From a virus: a stretch of DNA of 45,678 nucleotides. How positions within the stretch are numbered: position 1 is the stretch's first letter; each line of letters starts with the position of its first letter. The notes beneath the pieces are model-generated. The model ran no database searches and was not told where the DNA came from. It worked only from the letters and a program-made list of their open reading frames with translations. Shown here one piece after another: positions 1 to 9,712 of this stretch. Location of the stretch: positions 1-45,678 of the IMG/VR virus record IMGVR_UViG_3300011013_000026, one strand, 5' to 3'. A program made the position numbers and the translations under genes.

Positions 1-1
1 A

Positions 2-502
2 AGTGGTGGCTCTATATATTATCCAAACAATGCAAGCGTTGCAAATAGTGGCAACTTTTCTGGCATTACCAATGGCCCCGCTGGTAATGTAAACTATACG
101 ACCGCATCTGGAGCCAGGGTTTACTGGAGATATTTTTACTTTAGTAGCTCAACTAGTAACTTTGTGTTTAATTTAAATGGTAGTGGAACCGTGGTTAATG
201 CAGGAACTGTAAGCGGTAGTACGGATGAATTTAGTATTGAGTTTTTATTGCCTAATACGAGCCAGGACGGAGTAGGGACTGTGGAATTTAAAGATGGTAA
301 TATTGCGTATACATCAGAAAATAACGCTGGGTGCTTTGCGAGCACTTTTGGTAACAACCAAGGCAATACAGCGGGCGCGGACATCGGAATTTCTTTTGGT
401 TCACGCAATACGTCAACTTCTGGGAACGCTGTTATTTTACGTATAGTTGTAGGAAGTGGATGGACGGGGAATGTTAGTAATTTGCAGCTGGTTGGAGCAT
501 AA
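2..502 (+). CDS. 3' end of a fibre-like virion protein (5' truncated)
   Basis: The reading frame is open from base 2, so the gene starts before the window; the GTG at 164 is internal and not a likely start. The visible 166 residues are rich in Gly, Ser, Thr and Asn with alternating hydrophobic residues, as in a beta-sandwich, and there is one Cys. They end in GNVSNLQLVGA. The gene stops 10 nt before a 1077-aa fibre gene, so it is probably the C-terminal receptor-binding or knob domain of another fibre. I recognise no specific family, and the fibre role rests on composition and neighbours. Confidence 0.6.
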   Translation, partial: SGGSIYYPNNASVANSGNFSGITNGPAGNVNYTTASGARVYWRYFYFSSSTSNFVFNLNGSGTVVNAGTVSGSTDEFSIEFLLPNTSQDGVGTVEFKDGNIAYTSENNAGCFASTFGNNQGNTAGADIGISFGSRNTSTSGNAVILRIVVGSGWTGNVSNLQLVGA

Positions 503-512
503 GAGGGACTAA

Positions 513-3500
513 ATGGTATTCACTACTGACACACTTGCTAGAGCTTCATTTAAAAAACTACAAGGATTAAGTCACTCTGAGGCATCCAAGGACCCAGCGA
601 ATGAGTCTGAGGCATCTCAGATAACTATTGCCGCTCAGGAGATATTCGGAGAAATATTGCCCACCGATCCTGACGTTGCAGTTGTAGATGGTTATGCTGC
701 GTTTGTCACACTGGGCTTGACTATTGATGCATCTTCTAATGGAAAATCATACCAAGCCTCTATTGCTACTGTTGCTGGGACTGGTCTTTCTGGAAAAACA
801 AATCCTCGAACTGGTACTGTGTATCAAGACGCAGACCGTGTTGGTTATCTAATACCGCCCCAGTTTGGCACGCAATATAGAGGTGTTGTTTATAATAATG
901 GTACCGAAGTACCTCCATTGTCCGCAGAAGATTGGTTCCTAGATTACCGCTCTGGCATAGTTACGTCTGAGAATGACCTAGGTCTTGTGAATGGCACATT
1001 GGACGGCTATGTGTATGTGGGAGATTTTGTCTCGGATAAATTAGTTGATTTATTGCTTTGGTCCTCTATTGGTAGCGATATAACAAATTCTAATGCCGGT
1101 GAAGTCCTAATTGCTAACGGAATTAGCGCTCCTTCAACAGGGGTGAATTCAGAAGCATATGGAGCGGGGGCAACCGCTGCAGACAATGCCGTTTCTATAG
1201 GCAGCAATTCAGTGGCTGCGGCAAATTCAATAGCTATTGGGCGTACTGTTATAGCAGGAGCTAATGAGTTTGTTGCTGGTGATAGCAATATGAACATAAC
1301 AGACGTTTATTTTGGAGAAGGCTCGCTAGATGCCACTCCGGCTGAATACACTATCCATGGCACTGGTGGAACAGGAATCGACATTGTTGGCGGTGATTTA
1401 AATCTTGCTGGCGGAAGAAGTACGGGCGCAGGCCTGGGAGGCAGTCTTGTGCTGCAAACGTCGCCTGCAAGTGTATCTGGTTCTGGTGTGAATTTATTAG
1501 TTGATCGAGTAACAGTGGGCACTACAGGGCTGTTAACGGCGTCATTCGGAATAAGCGCCCCCTCAAGTGGTACTTCTTCAGAGGCATATGGGTCTGGCGC
1601 AACTGCTACGATAAGTGACAGCATAGCACTAGGAAATGGGGCAGGCGCTACGGCCGCGAGAGCTTTAGCCGTAGGCAGAGGAGCTTCCGCCACTGGCGAT
1701 AATGCTACTGCTATCGGAGCATTCTCTTCTGCAGGTGTTAGCGGCATAGCAATTGGCCGAGCTGCTAACGCCGCAGCGAATTCAATTGCTATTGGCCAAT
1801 CTACTGCTAGCGCCAACGAATTTGTTGCAGGCAACGCTACTGTTCCCATCAATAATGTCTACTTTGGAGACGGCGTCACAGACGCTACGCCTACAGCTTA
1901 TACAATCAACGGCAGTGGAGGGCTAGGAACGGACATTACTGGTGGCAATATCACCGTAGCTGGCGGCAGAGGAACTGGTAGTGGCGCCGGAGGGAGCATT
2001 ATTTTTCAGACTGCAGATGGCGGCACCACAGGGGCTGCTTTAAATGCGTTAGCCACAGCTATGACGATATTAGACAATGGGAATGTTGGCATTGGAGAAA
2101 CCACGCCTGCTACCGATTTGCACCTGACAGGAACTACTGCGCGTAAAATTAGAATTGATCTTAACGATACATCGGTGGCAAATGACCAAGATTATGGCAT
2201 ATTAGAGTGGCATGGCAACAATGCCGTTTCGGGCGTGAAGGTATATTCTGAGATTAAAACAGCTGCTAATGCTTCACTGGGAACTATCGGCCAAACTGAC
2301 ATGGCATTCTCCATATCTACAACTTCTGGATTGACTGAGATTATGAGGTTGGAGTCAACAGGGCGTATAAATCTTAAGAATGTGGTCGGCACCACACTTC
2401 GTTTTGATCTGGATGATACAACAGTTTCGGATGGCCAAGCCTATGGTATCATTGAATGGTTTGGGAATGATGCCAGTACTAGCGCATCAGGTATTAGAGC
2501 GAGAATAAACGGCCTGGCAAGCCCCGTTGATGGTAGCTTAGGTGCCACCGACATATCGTTTGAAACAACTGCAGCTGGCTCTACGACATTGTCAGAGGTA
2601 ATGCGCCTAAGCAAAGATGGGTATGTGGGCATAGGAACTAGCGATCCAGCAGCTATGTTGCATTTGTCAAGTTTAGCAAGTACGTACGTTTCAACAATTA
2701 GACTTGAAGATACAGACACTACTACGGTTGCAGAGCAGGCACTAGGAAGGATTGAGTTTGCTACGCAGGATACTAGCAATGTGGGCGTTGCTGCCAAGAT
2801 AGAAGCAAGGGCAACTGGCACTGCCGCTAATTCTGAGATTAATTTTCATGCAGGAAGCGCTACTACGTTGCGGCATATTATGAAGGTAGGCGCTGAGAGC
2901 GTGGCGATTGCTCATAATAATACCTTGCCGGTGGTTAGCGCAAGCGTTCCCTTGACCATAGGTACTGACGCAGGAAATGGTTCGCGCGGATATATTGTTT
3001 TAAATAATAATACAATCCCAGCATTTGGTGAGCAGGGCGTGCTGAGCATGAAGCAGCATGATGGCGGGCAGCATTATTTATGGGTAGATAATTCTGGATC
3101 TCCAGGCGTATTAAGAATACATACGGCCTTGCCCGATTCATCTTCAGATATTGCGGGCACAGTTGTTGGTACGCAAACATTTACTGGGTTTCATTTCTAT
3201 CCCACAAATGCAGTAGTTGATAATGACAATGATGATGGTTATGACGGGTATCTTGCTATTGGAGATGCTGTCAGGTTGGTAGATGGCTATGTAGCCAGAA
3301 GTAGTGCAGCAGAGCAAGGGGACGTAATAGGCCTATTTACAGGAATGACCAGTAATTATAATAATTCACTAACAAATGAGTGCAATATTCCGGATACATA
3401 CTGGGAAGAAGAACTTGGTAGTGATGGCTATTATTACGGACCAGATGCGTCTAAAAATGGCATATTGTACTCTGCAGGGACCCCTCTTTCATTAGCGGGA

Positions 3501-3746
3501 GTCGCATCTTTAGGTGATGCCAGGGACTTTTCTATTACTAGTGGCTTAGATGGGTTCAGTGTGTGTGATGAGGGCGGTCCGATCGTATCAGGAGATCTAC
3601 TGTGCTCTAGTTCTATATATGGTTATTTGATGAAACAGTCTGATGATTTGTTACATTCTTACACAGCAGGCAAGGCACTTGAAAGTGTTTCGTTTGGTGT
3701 TTCAGGCAAGGCAGTAGGCGTATATGGCTACTTATATTGCGGTTAG
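513..3746 (+). CDS. Tail fibre with YadA-head-like repeats (1077 aa)
   Basis: Probable trimeric receptor-binding fibre on the outside of the tail. The ATG follows an AGAGGG ribosome-binding site. An N-terminal attachment region covers residues ~1-200. Residues ~204-500 carry repeats of the SIAIG / AxATG / AIGxxA type found in the left-handed beta-roll head of YadA-like adhesins, in two diverged copies of a larger block. Next come three ~80-100-residue beta modules (from ~547, 630 and 730), each with an IR(I/L/F)xxxD start and a G-I-(I/L)-E-(W/F) core, alternating with fibre-type VGIG...PA..LHL segments at ~525 and ~705. The C-terminal ~150 residues contain GDLL...GYLMKQ...GKALE and end in YLYCG, a pattern I associate with C-terminal fibre tips. 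Seven DGY tripeptides are present. The fibre assignment is firm; the receptor is unknown. Confidence 0.8.
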   Translation: MVFTTDTLARASFKKLQGLSHSEASKDPANESEASQITIAAQEIFGEILPTDPDVAVVDGYAAFVTLGLTIDASSNGKSYQASIATVAGTGLSGKTNPRTGTVYQDADRVGYLIPPQFGTQYRGVVYNNGTEVPPLSAEDWFLDYRSGIVTSENDLGLVNGTLDGYVYVGDFVSDKLVDLLLWSSIGSDITNSNAGEVLIANGISAPSTGVNSEAYGAGATAADNAVSIGSNSVAAANSIAIGRTVIAGANEFVAGDSNMNITDVYFGEGSLDATPAEYTIHGTGGTGIDIVGGDLNLAGGRSTGAGLGGSLVLQTSPASVSGSGVNLLVDRVTVGTTGLLTASFGISAPSSGTSSEAYGSGATATISDSIALGNGAGATAARALAVGRGASATGDNATAIGAFSSAGVSGIAIGRAANAAANSIAIGQSTASANEFVAGNATVPINNVYFGDGVTDATPTAYTINGSGGLGTDITGGNITVAGGRGTGSGAGGSIIFQTADGGTTGAALNALATAMTILDNGNVGIGETTPATDLHLTGTTARKIRIDLNDTSVANDQDYGILEWHGNNAVSGVKVYSEIKTAANASLGTIGQTDMAFSISTTSGLTEIMRLESTGRINLKNVVGTTLRFDLDDTTVSDGQAYGIIEWFGNDASTSASGIRARINGLASPVDGSLGATDISFETTAAGSTTLSEVMRLSKDGYVGIGTSDPAAMLHLSSLASTYVSTIRLEDTDTTTVAEQALGRIEFATQDTSNVGVAAKIEARATGTAANSEINFHAGSATTLRHIMKVGAESVAIAHNNTLPVVSASVPLTIGTDAGNGSRGYIVLNNNTIPAFGEQGVLSMKQHDGGQHYLWVDNSGSPGVLRIHTALPDSSSDIAGTVVGTQTFTGFHFYPTNAVVDNDNDDGYDGYLAIGDAVRLVDGYVARSSAAEQGDVIGLFTGMTSNYNNSLTNECNIPDTYWEEELGSDGYYYGPDASKNGILYSAGTPLSLAGVASLGDARDFSITSGLDGFSVCDEGGPIVSGDLLCSSSIYGYLMKQSDDLLHSYTAGKALESVSFGVSGKAVGVYGYLYCG
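1122..2010 (+). repeat. Tandem duplicated block of YadA-head-like repeats
   Basis: Two diverged copies, starting at ~1122 and ~1551, encode the same order of elements. Each has ISAPS...SEAYGxGAT, then AIGxxA-type head repeats, NSIAIG, ANEFVAG, a VYFG(E/D)G step with DATP, and a glycine-rich AGGR.TG.G.GGS end. The second copy holds extra head repeats between ~1605 and 1790. The DNA has diverged, so the duplication is old. It shows that the fibre shaft grew by in-frame duplication. Confidence 0.75.
2151..2900 (+). repeat. Three-copy beta module in the fibre gene
   Basis: Three related protein modules begin at about 2151, 2400 and 2700. Each starts with IR(I/L/F) and an acidic stretch (DLND, DLDD, LEDTD). 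Each continues with a YGI(L/I)EW(H/F)GN-like core (LGRIEF in the third copy) and ends near (E)IMRL, EVMRL or HIMKV. The spacing is ~83 and ~100 codons. Identity is visible only at protein level, so this is an old internal duplication. Confidence 0.65.
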
Positions 3747-3755
3747 GGGGCAGTT

Positions 3756-4028
3756 ATGAACGAAGAGGGTACCTTTAGAGAGCGGGTCGCTAGTAGAAAG
3801 TTTTTATTAATGATGATCATTCTTTTGGGAGGCACATCATTATTGCTTGCGCCATTCTTACTTGCTATGTTTACAGGTGTAAAATTGGCAGCATTTATGA
3901 CAGGGGGAGAATATGTAACCCTCATTGTAAGCACCTTCGGACTTTATGTTACCGGAAATGTTGTACAAAAGATAAAGAAGGGCGCTGCGGATGATGCGAT
4001 GTTGGAGCAAAATAATGAATTGGGATAA
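3756..4028 (+). CDS. Small two-helix membrane protein, holin candidate (90 aa)
   Basis: The ATG lies 5 nt after a GGGGG ribosome-binding site. A charged N-terminus is followed by two hydrophobic segments at ~16-40 and ~52-70, a basic KIKK patch and an acidic tail. This is the size and topology of many class II holins, which open the inner membrane at lysis. The next gene overlaps it by 14 nt and encodes a spanin-like protein, which supports a lysis cassette. No endolysin lies in the window, so the holin call is inference; it could be another small virion or membrane protein. Confidence 0.5.
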   Translation: MNEEGTFRERVASRKFLLMMIILLGGTSLLLAPFLLAMFTGVKLAAFMTGGEYVTLIVSTFGLYVTGNVVQKIKKGAADDAMLEQNNELG

Positions 4029-5070
4029 GGCACAAAAGTTAGTTATAATTATACTGGGCGTGCTACTATTGGCCTCGTCAGCGCTGGCCACTAACTTTTT
4101 TTATAGTTGGCAGAATGAGCAATTAAAGCTTAGCGATAAGGATGCACAAATCCAAAGGCTTGATACAGATCTAGGACTAGCAGAGTCCAGTCTTTTAAGC
4201 GTGAGAGAGCTAAATAAGAAATTTAAAACGGAGATTAATGAAATACCTGGCTTAAAGGACAAGCTAGATGAATTCAACTTGGAGCTCAAGAGCAGAGATA
4301 GAACTATTGCTTCATTGCGCAACAAAATAAAGGGAGGAACAACTGTTGTTACGGTTGGTCCCAAAAAGCCCAATAGTGATGGCTCGGCCACAAGTGTACG
4401 AGAATGCGACCTTGGTGATGTTGAAGATATGATCATAGCTTATGCATGGACAGACCCATCTGGTAGGTTCAATCTTACCGATCCAGACATTTTTATTGAA
4501 AACAATGAAGAATTCACGGCCGAGCAATACATGGTTGTTACCGGGAAGGTGTTTTTTGGCAAGGATGGACAGTTACAGGTAAAGCATGTTGAAATAAAAG
4601 AAATGTTGCCAGATGGAATAGGCGAAGATGGAAAAACAAAATATAAAGAAGCTTCAAGCTCGTCTGTAGCCTTATTAGACAGCCAATTTGACTATACTAA
4701 TAATCTTGCAGTCAGAGAAAAGGGACTCCTTGACGTAGTAACGCTCAGGCCTTTCGGTTCATTCAATACGTCCGTCCAACCTGGATTGGGTCTTGAAATT
4801 GTTAATCTTGGAAGGTGGATAGATTACGCCAACATTGGGCTCAATGTACAAATTACTGGCGATTTTAGCGATCCACTTGGAGGAAGCCTGCAAAGGTCCC
4901 AGATAAGGGCAGGAATTCATTACCACCTGCTCCCACCTATACTTAATACTAATTTTGCAGTAGGTGCCTCTGTTGGAGTGCCGTTTAATAATTTATCACA
5001 GCCAGTTTTTTCAGTAGAAATAATTTTGTTTCTTACAGAAGACCTAAGCCCTTTGAAGTGGTTTGAATAA
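4015..5070 (+). CDS. Membrane-anchored coiled-coil protein with beta-rich C-terminus, spanin-like (351 aa)
   Basis: I chose the ATG at 4015, which follows GGAG at 4004-4007 with a 7-nt spacer; an in-frame ATG at 3991 lies further inside the preceding gene and has no clear site. Residues 8-28 form a hydrophobic signal anchor. Residues ~33-106 are heptad-like and charged, as in a periplasmic coiled coil. A Gly/Pro/Ser linker and a small alpha/beta region (~130-200) follow. Residues ~238-340 show five or six alternating beta strands (VTLRPFGSF, GLGLEIVNL, ANIGLNVQI, SQIRAGIHYHL, FAVGASVGVPF, VFSVEIILFL) like a short outer-membrane barrel. Together this could link inner and outer membranes, as spanins do. 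I see no lipobox. The function is inferred from architecture and the adjacent holin candidate. Confidence 0.5.
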   Translation: MNWDKAQKLVIIILGVLLLASSALATNFFYSWQNEQLKLSDKDAQIQRLDTDLGLAESSLLSVRELNKKFKTEINEIPGLKDKLDEFNLELKSRDRTIASLRNKIKGGTTVVTVGPKKPNSDGSATSVRECDLGDVEDMIIAYAWTDPSGRFNLTDPDIFIENNEEFTAEQYMVVTGKVFFGKDGQLQVKHVEIKEMLPDGIGEDGKTKYKEASSSSVALLDSQFDYTNNLAVREKGLLDVVTLRPFGSFNTSVQPGLGLEIVNLGRWIDYANIGLNVQITGDFSDPLGGSLQRSQIRAGIHYHLLPPILNTNFAVGASVGVPFNNLSQPVFSVEIILFLTEDLSPLKWFE

Positions 5071-5073
5071 TAT

Positions 5074-8000
5074 ATGACAAATTATCCATCTAATCTAGAT
5101 ACAGATGCTGAGCTGCCTTCAGTTAGTGATAACATTACTGAAATTGGTGGAGAGGCAATTAATGCTGTTAGGGGTGCTATATTTGCCTTGGAAAAGGCAA
5201 TAGGCATTGACCCTCAGGGCTCTGCTTTGTCTTTGAGCAATAGATTAGATGCGACTTTAAATCCAGATGGTACTTTTAAGGCCTCTGCTCTTACTGCGGC
5301 GGGGCTTATTGCCTTGCCCATTGTTGATTCACAGGTAGGAACTACGGCAGGTATATTAGAGTCAAAATTAAATCTAGATATTTCAACTGCCAGTCTGCAG
5401 ACACAGGTAACGTCTAATGATTTAGATATTGTTACCTTGCGTAATGCTTTGAATGCGTTATTAAATAATTTTACTTTGCACACAGTCGGTTCGTTTGGTC
5501 GCCACGATGGTTATCAAGTAGACATGCTAGCGACCTTGGCGGGTGCGGACGTTTCGGTAAGTACCGTTGAGGCTTCCTTAAATCTAATTTGGAACACATT
5601 TTTAGACCATAGGGCAGGAACAACTATAACGGAACATTTTGCTTCTGCAATAAGTTATACGCCTGATACAAACCAAGGAGTAGACCTGGTTGTAACTGCC
5701 GACAATGTGCAGGATGCTATTTCACAAATAGATGTTCAGTTTTTAGAAGATAGGCGTATACACAATGATTCTGCCCATAGCGATGGTGTGTCGTCTGACG
5801 GTTATTTTAATTTTGGAGGGCAGGCAAATGTAAATGACGCCTCAGGGCGTTTGACGCGCTACCAGACCCCGTCTCCCGACATAATGCAAATAGGCTTAAT
5901 AAATGCTTCTTCTATTAAGTCTAAAAACTTTGCAGCTACTAGCATATCCTTAACGGCTAGTGCTATTGATATTAGGGCTTATAATGGTACGAGCTCACGC
6001 TTGCTTAGTGTAGTGAATATAGATGCGGCTGACTTCCCCTCTGGCTCAGGGCGCCTTAGTTTGCGCGCGGTAGTAGATTATTTAAATCAGCAATTTGCTA
6101 CGAACGAATTCCCGGTATCGGCATATGAATCTCGTGATGGCGAATTAGTATTGCAGCACAATATCGCGCGTGATGACTGCTACATAAGCATTAGTGCCCC
6201 AGGTGCTAACTCTGCTGTGTTGGCGATGGGCCTTACTGCTGTGGCCGGGCAAGGCATACTGAGGGTAAATAATTTTAAATTAGTCATAAACGGCAATCAA
6301 TATTCTGAGTTAAAAACCATATCTAGTGGCTCTATAACACAGGCAGGAGCATCTACTATTATTGACCTAGGAGTGGATGTTACCGCTTCGGGATTGAATT
6401 TATTTGCCAATTCATTAATTCACATTTACAATCATAGTACTGGATCTGCAAATGGCACTTATAGAGTATCGATTATATCACCAGCATCCCCATCGCCCAC
6501 TACTAGTATTGCTTTGTCTGTACCCATGGCCGCTGGCACATTTGATTATATCATATATGGGGATTCGTTTAATACGAACTTTGCAGGCAATTTCAGGACT
6601 GTAGATTTTTACTTAGAAAGTGATAGAACTCCTGCTGTTTCGCAGAGAATGGATATCACTTCTGTACAAATAAGCGGACTTCGTGTTGTTGAAGTGTCCC
6701 AGGGGTGGCCGGCAGCCACCGGGGCCCTTGTAGTACTTACCAAGTCCGGTACTACATATTCTCTTTCTACTATAATTGGGACAGACAGCAGCATTGTTAC
6801 TACATTCGAAGAGGGCTTCCTGGGCTATGTTAAAGTATTTGCTCCAGACAACAAGGCCTTTGTCACCATGTTGGTATCAGATGCCGCCCCTCCCTCTCCT
6901 CGAACGGATACTGTTGATTTTACAGCTACTGAGTTTCAGGACGATAGATTATTGCTCGGTACTACTTTTTCTGATGCTAGCTCTATATTGGAAATACCAG
7001 TAGACGTTCGCAATGTTGGCCTAACAGGGGTCGACGCTCTAGGGTCAGAGGTGTCGGAAGGTATACTAGGTAGAGACCTGGCTAATTTGCATATGAGCGG
7101 AATTGTACGCGGTTTTGATGTCTTGCAAATAAACTCTGGCAATAATTCTGTTGAGATAAATGGCGGTTTCGCATATATTGATGGTATCGCCATATGCAAG
7201 GAGCGTCAGGACGTAGATATAACTATTTTTGCCACAACAACTGGTACTTGGAATTTATTCCTTACTAGAAACGGCAATTATGAAGTATTTGAGGAAGGCA
7301 CCGCTGGCAAGTCCATTTCTGATGCTTTATTGCAAGATAATTTCATACCTATTACTCAAATCACTATTACGGCTGGCCCGGCAGTGTCTACGACCACAGA
7401 TGCGAGGCTATTCATTAATGATGTAGAGTCTCGGCTCCAGCTCACGGTTGATGATAGAGACCTGGGCGCAGGCTCTTTCCGCTCCTTAGAGGCGGCGGTA
7501 CTTCATTCTAAAAGCGCTCCGAATGATACTAAGCCTGAGATCATAGTGTTGTCAAACCTAACTATTACTGGCGCTTTAACTATAGATGCAGATGCGCGTA
7601 TAATATGTTTTAATGATCTTACTCTAAATAGTACTCTTACTATATCTGCGGGCGCCACACTTGAGGTATTCGGCATCCTCACGGTGACGGGGACCACTAC
7701 CCTGAGTTCTAACTCAAAATTAGCATGTCATGGCACATCAGTATTTTCTTCTGGAATTACCCTTTCTTCTGGAACTGATTTGGAGCTAAAGTCAGATGCA
7801 TCGCTGGTGTCGATTACTATCGCAGGTAGCGATATTAATGTCGTTGGATTAGAAGATAAGCCGACAATTACGTTTGATGGCACAACTACCGGCATAATAA
7901 CTTCTGGCAGCGTTTCCTCGTTGTTTATACGAGATTTAGAGCTTAGAATGACCAATGCCTTATTCCCAATTATTGACTTTGCCTTCATAGCGTCTGATAT

Positions 8001-9711
8001 TCAAATTGCCAGGTGTGAACTCAAACAGGCAACTACTTTGCCGCTGGCCAATATTGTTCAAACTGCACGGGCCGGCCTTGTCTATAGTGCTGCTGTTTCT
8101 GACCTAACAATTAGAGATTGCTTGTTTTCAAATCTTGGAGTAGGCATATCTGGTTCAGATGTTCTTACAAATGCATATATTCATAACAATAGATTTTTTG
8201 AAAATGGATACGGCATTCGGCTTTTTGATGGCTATGGAGTCAGTGTTGATGACAACAGATTTGACGAGATGCACCTGTATGCTGTAGATATGAGCAATTT
8301 CAGTTTGTTCAATATCATGATAAATAGTAATGTGTTTTTGAATAAGTTTGATCCGACTTCTAATCCGATTTGTATAAGCGGCCAGGCGACGCCACAGGAC
8401 TTAATAATACATGGCAATATTTTTCATAATTTAGATACTACTTCCATAATCTTGTTAAGCGGTGAAGGAATTGTTATATCGGATAATGTAATACATGATT
8501 GCATTACATCATCTTTCGCCATAGACATGAGCAGCATCACTGGCTTGACGGTAATAAGCGATAATGTAATAAAAGACCATTCTGGACAGCTTTTAAAAGG
8601 ACCAGAACTGACTGTGGTGGGCAATCAAATGGAGACCACTAGCAGTACTGGTGGTAATACCATAGAAATAGGCGCTGCCGCATCAGGCACTATTGAGGCC
8701 TTATTTGTTAACAATAGGGTAAATATAGTTACTACCAATGAGGTAGTTACATTTTATGATTGCAATATATCAAATAATCAGATTCTTGCTGGCAGTGGAG
8801 TAATAAGCTCAACCAGGGCTTCGATAGTTGGCAACTACATGGTGTTTGATGATACCACAGTTACTAATTCTCTTACTTTGACGGCTGCTTCGTTTTCTGA
8901 TAACTATATACAGGGGAGCCCCACAGCTGCTGTTGTTTTGGCAGATAGCGCATCCGGGCATAATGTTTGTCAAAATGTGGTAGTTGGTAACGCCGGAACC
9001 ATACTTATAGATTATAATTCTGCCATCGGCGGTGTGATTAGCAATAATACATTGAACGCGCTTAATCATGTTTACGGTATATTTGTAGGCGGAAACAATG
9101 CAGTAGTAATTGGGAACAACATATCTGGAACTATAACTGGCGGCGGTGGCGGCGCTATTGTTGGAGAGACAAGTGCTACAGATATGCTAATTGCCAACAA
9201 TTTTTGCTCTACAGCTGGCGGAGATACAAGGGTAGTGTTTCATCAGTCATCTGCACCCACTGATGTTGTGATAAAAAGCAATAAAGGTGCGGAAGAAAGG
9301 CAGGCTTTTTCGGTATATAATGGCTTTCAAAGTACTGGAGACTGGAGTGTGCCGAATACTGCGACAGGAATAAGTTCTTCCACCCTTAATGCTCACATGT
9401 ATGTTGTTCTAGATGGGCTAACAGTTGGAACCTTATTAGAAAGTGTGACCGTGCATGTGAATAATGCCGGCGGCCTGGGAGATGCAGTTATTCAAGTTTA
9501 CAGACGAGATACTACGAGCCTTACCCCAACTGACGTCACTGATCCAATAGGAGAGTTTGATGTTCCATCTGGAGTGTTTAGTGCCTTGGTTGTTCCTGTG
9601 CGTACTGCAGAACAGCCCGTGCTTACAGGAAGTAGTTTCTTTGTAGAAATAAATATAAGAAATACGAATTTAGTTACTTTTGGCCAGGTAACTGCAAATA
9701 TTAGGTATTAA
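5074..9711 (+). CDS. Giant beta-helix tail fibre/spike, paralogue A (1545 aa)
   Basis: Starts 3 nt after the preceding stop with no clear ribosome-binding site, so it may be translationally coupled. The N-terminus (NYPS.LDTDAELP...ITEIGGEAI) and a helical region to ~130 look like a particle-attachment domain and match the next gene. Residues ~130-820 are beta domains. From ~820 to 1420 a long right-handed parallel beta-helix is evident, with many short turns of the I-x-x-N-x-(F/I) type and repeated SDN, GNN and NN ladders. The last ~120 residues (from about GDWSVP) form a separate beta-sandwich-like tip. Such fibres bind or degrade surface polysaccharide; I see no identifiable catalytic residues. 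Three DGY motifs are present. Confidence 0.75.
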   Translation: MTNYPSNLDTDAELPSVSDNITEIGGEAINAVRGAIFALEKAIGIDPQGSALSLSNRLDATLNPDGTFKASALTAAGLIALPIVDSQVGTTAGILESKLNLDISTASLQTQVTSNDLDIVTLRNALNALLNNFTLHTVGSFGRHDGYQVDMLATLAGADVSVSTVEASLNLIWNTFLDHRAGTTITEHFASAISYTPDTNQGVDLVVTADNVQDAISQIDVQFLEDRRIHNDSAHSDGVSSDGYFNFGGQANVNDASGRLTRYQTPSPDIMQIGLINASSIKSKNFAATSISLTASAIDIRAYNGTSSRLLSVVNIDAADFPSGSGRLSLRAVVDYLNQQFATNEFPVSAYESRDGELVLQHNIARDDCYISISAPGANSAVLAMGLTAVAGQGILRVNNFKLVINGNQYSELKTISSGSITQAGASTIIDLGVDVTASGLNLFANSLIHIYNHSTGSANGTYRVSIISPASPSPTTSIALSVPMAAGTFDYIIYGDSFNTNFAGNFRTVDFYLESDRTPAVSQRMDITSVQISGLRVVEVSQGWPAATGALVVLTKSGTTYSLSTIIGTDSSIVTTFEEGFLGYVKVFAPDNKAFVTMLVSDAAPPSPRTDTVDFTATEFQDDRLLLGTTFSDASSILEIPVDVRNVGLTGVDALGSEVSEGILGRDLANLHMSGIVRGFDVLQINSGNNSVEINGGFAYIDGIAICKERQDVDITIFATTTGTWNLFLTRNGNYEVFEEGTAGKSISDALLQDNFIPITQITITAGPAVSTTTDARLFINDVESRLQLTVDDRDLGAGSFRSLEAAVLHSKSAPNDTKPEIIVLSNLTITGALTIDADARIICFNDLTLNSTLTISAGATLEVFGILTVTGTTTLSSNSKLACHGTSVFSSGITLSSGTDLELKSDASLVSITIAGSDINVVGLEDKPTITFDGTTTGIITSGSVSSLFIRDLELRMTNALFPIIDFAFIASDIQIARCELKQATTLPLANIVQTARAGLVYSAAVSDLTIRDCLFSNLGVGISGSDVLTNAYIHNNRFFENGYGIRLFDGYGVSVDDNRFDEMHLYAVDMSNFSLFNIMINSNVFLNKFDPTSNPICISGQATPQDLIIHGNIFHNLDTTSIILLSGEGIVISDNVIHDCITSSFAIDMSSITGLTVISDNVIKDHSGQLLKGPELTVVGNQMETTSSTGGNTIEIGAAASGTIEALFVNNRVNIVTTNEVVTFYDCNISNNQILAGSGVISSTRASIVGNYMVFDDTTVTNSLTLTAASFSDNYIQGSPTAAVVLADSASGHNVCQNVVVGNAGTILIDYNSAIGGVISNNTLNALNHVYGIFVGGNNAVVIGNNISGTITGGGGGAIVGETSATDMLIANNFCSTAGGDTRVVFHQSSAPTDVVIKSNKGAEERQAFSVYNGFQSTGDWSVPNTATGISSSTLNAHMYVVLDGLTVGTLLESVTVHVNNAGGLGDAVIQVYRRDTTSLTPTDVTDPIGEFDVPSGVFSALVVPVRTAEQPVLTGSSFFVEINIRNTNLVTFGQVTANIRY

Positions 9712-9712
9712 A

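Noticed and set aside
1307-1852. 181-aa reverse-strand ORF within the YadA-like fibre
   Set aside because: It is a Pro/Ala-rich antisense translation of Gly/Ala repeats on the + strand; no independent evidence supports a gene.
3991-5070. Longer form of the spanin-like protein starting at ATG 3991
   Set aside because: The ATG at 4015 has GGAG at the right distance and gives a clean signal anchor; the extra eight residues would only increase the overlap with the preceding gene.
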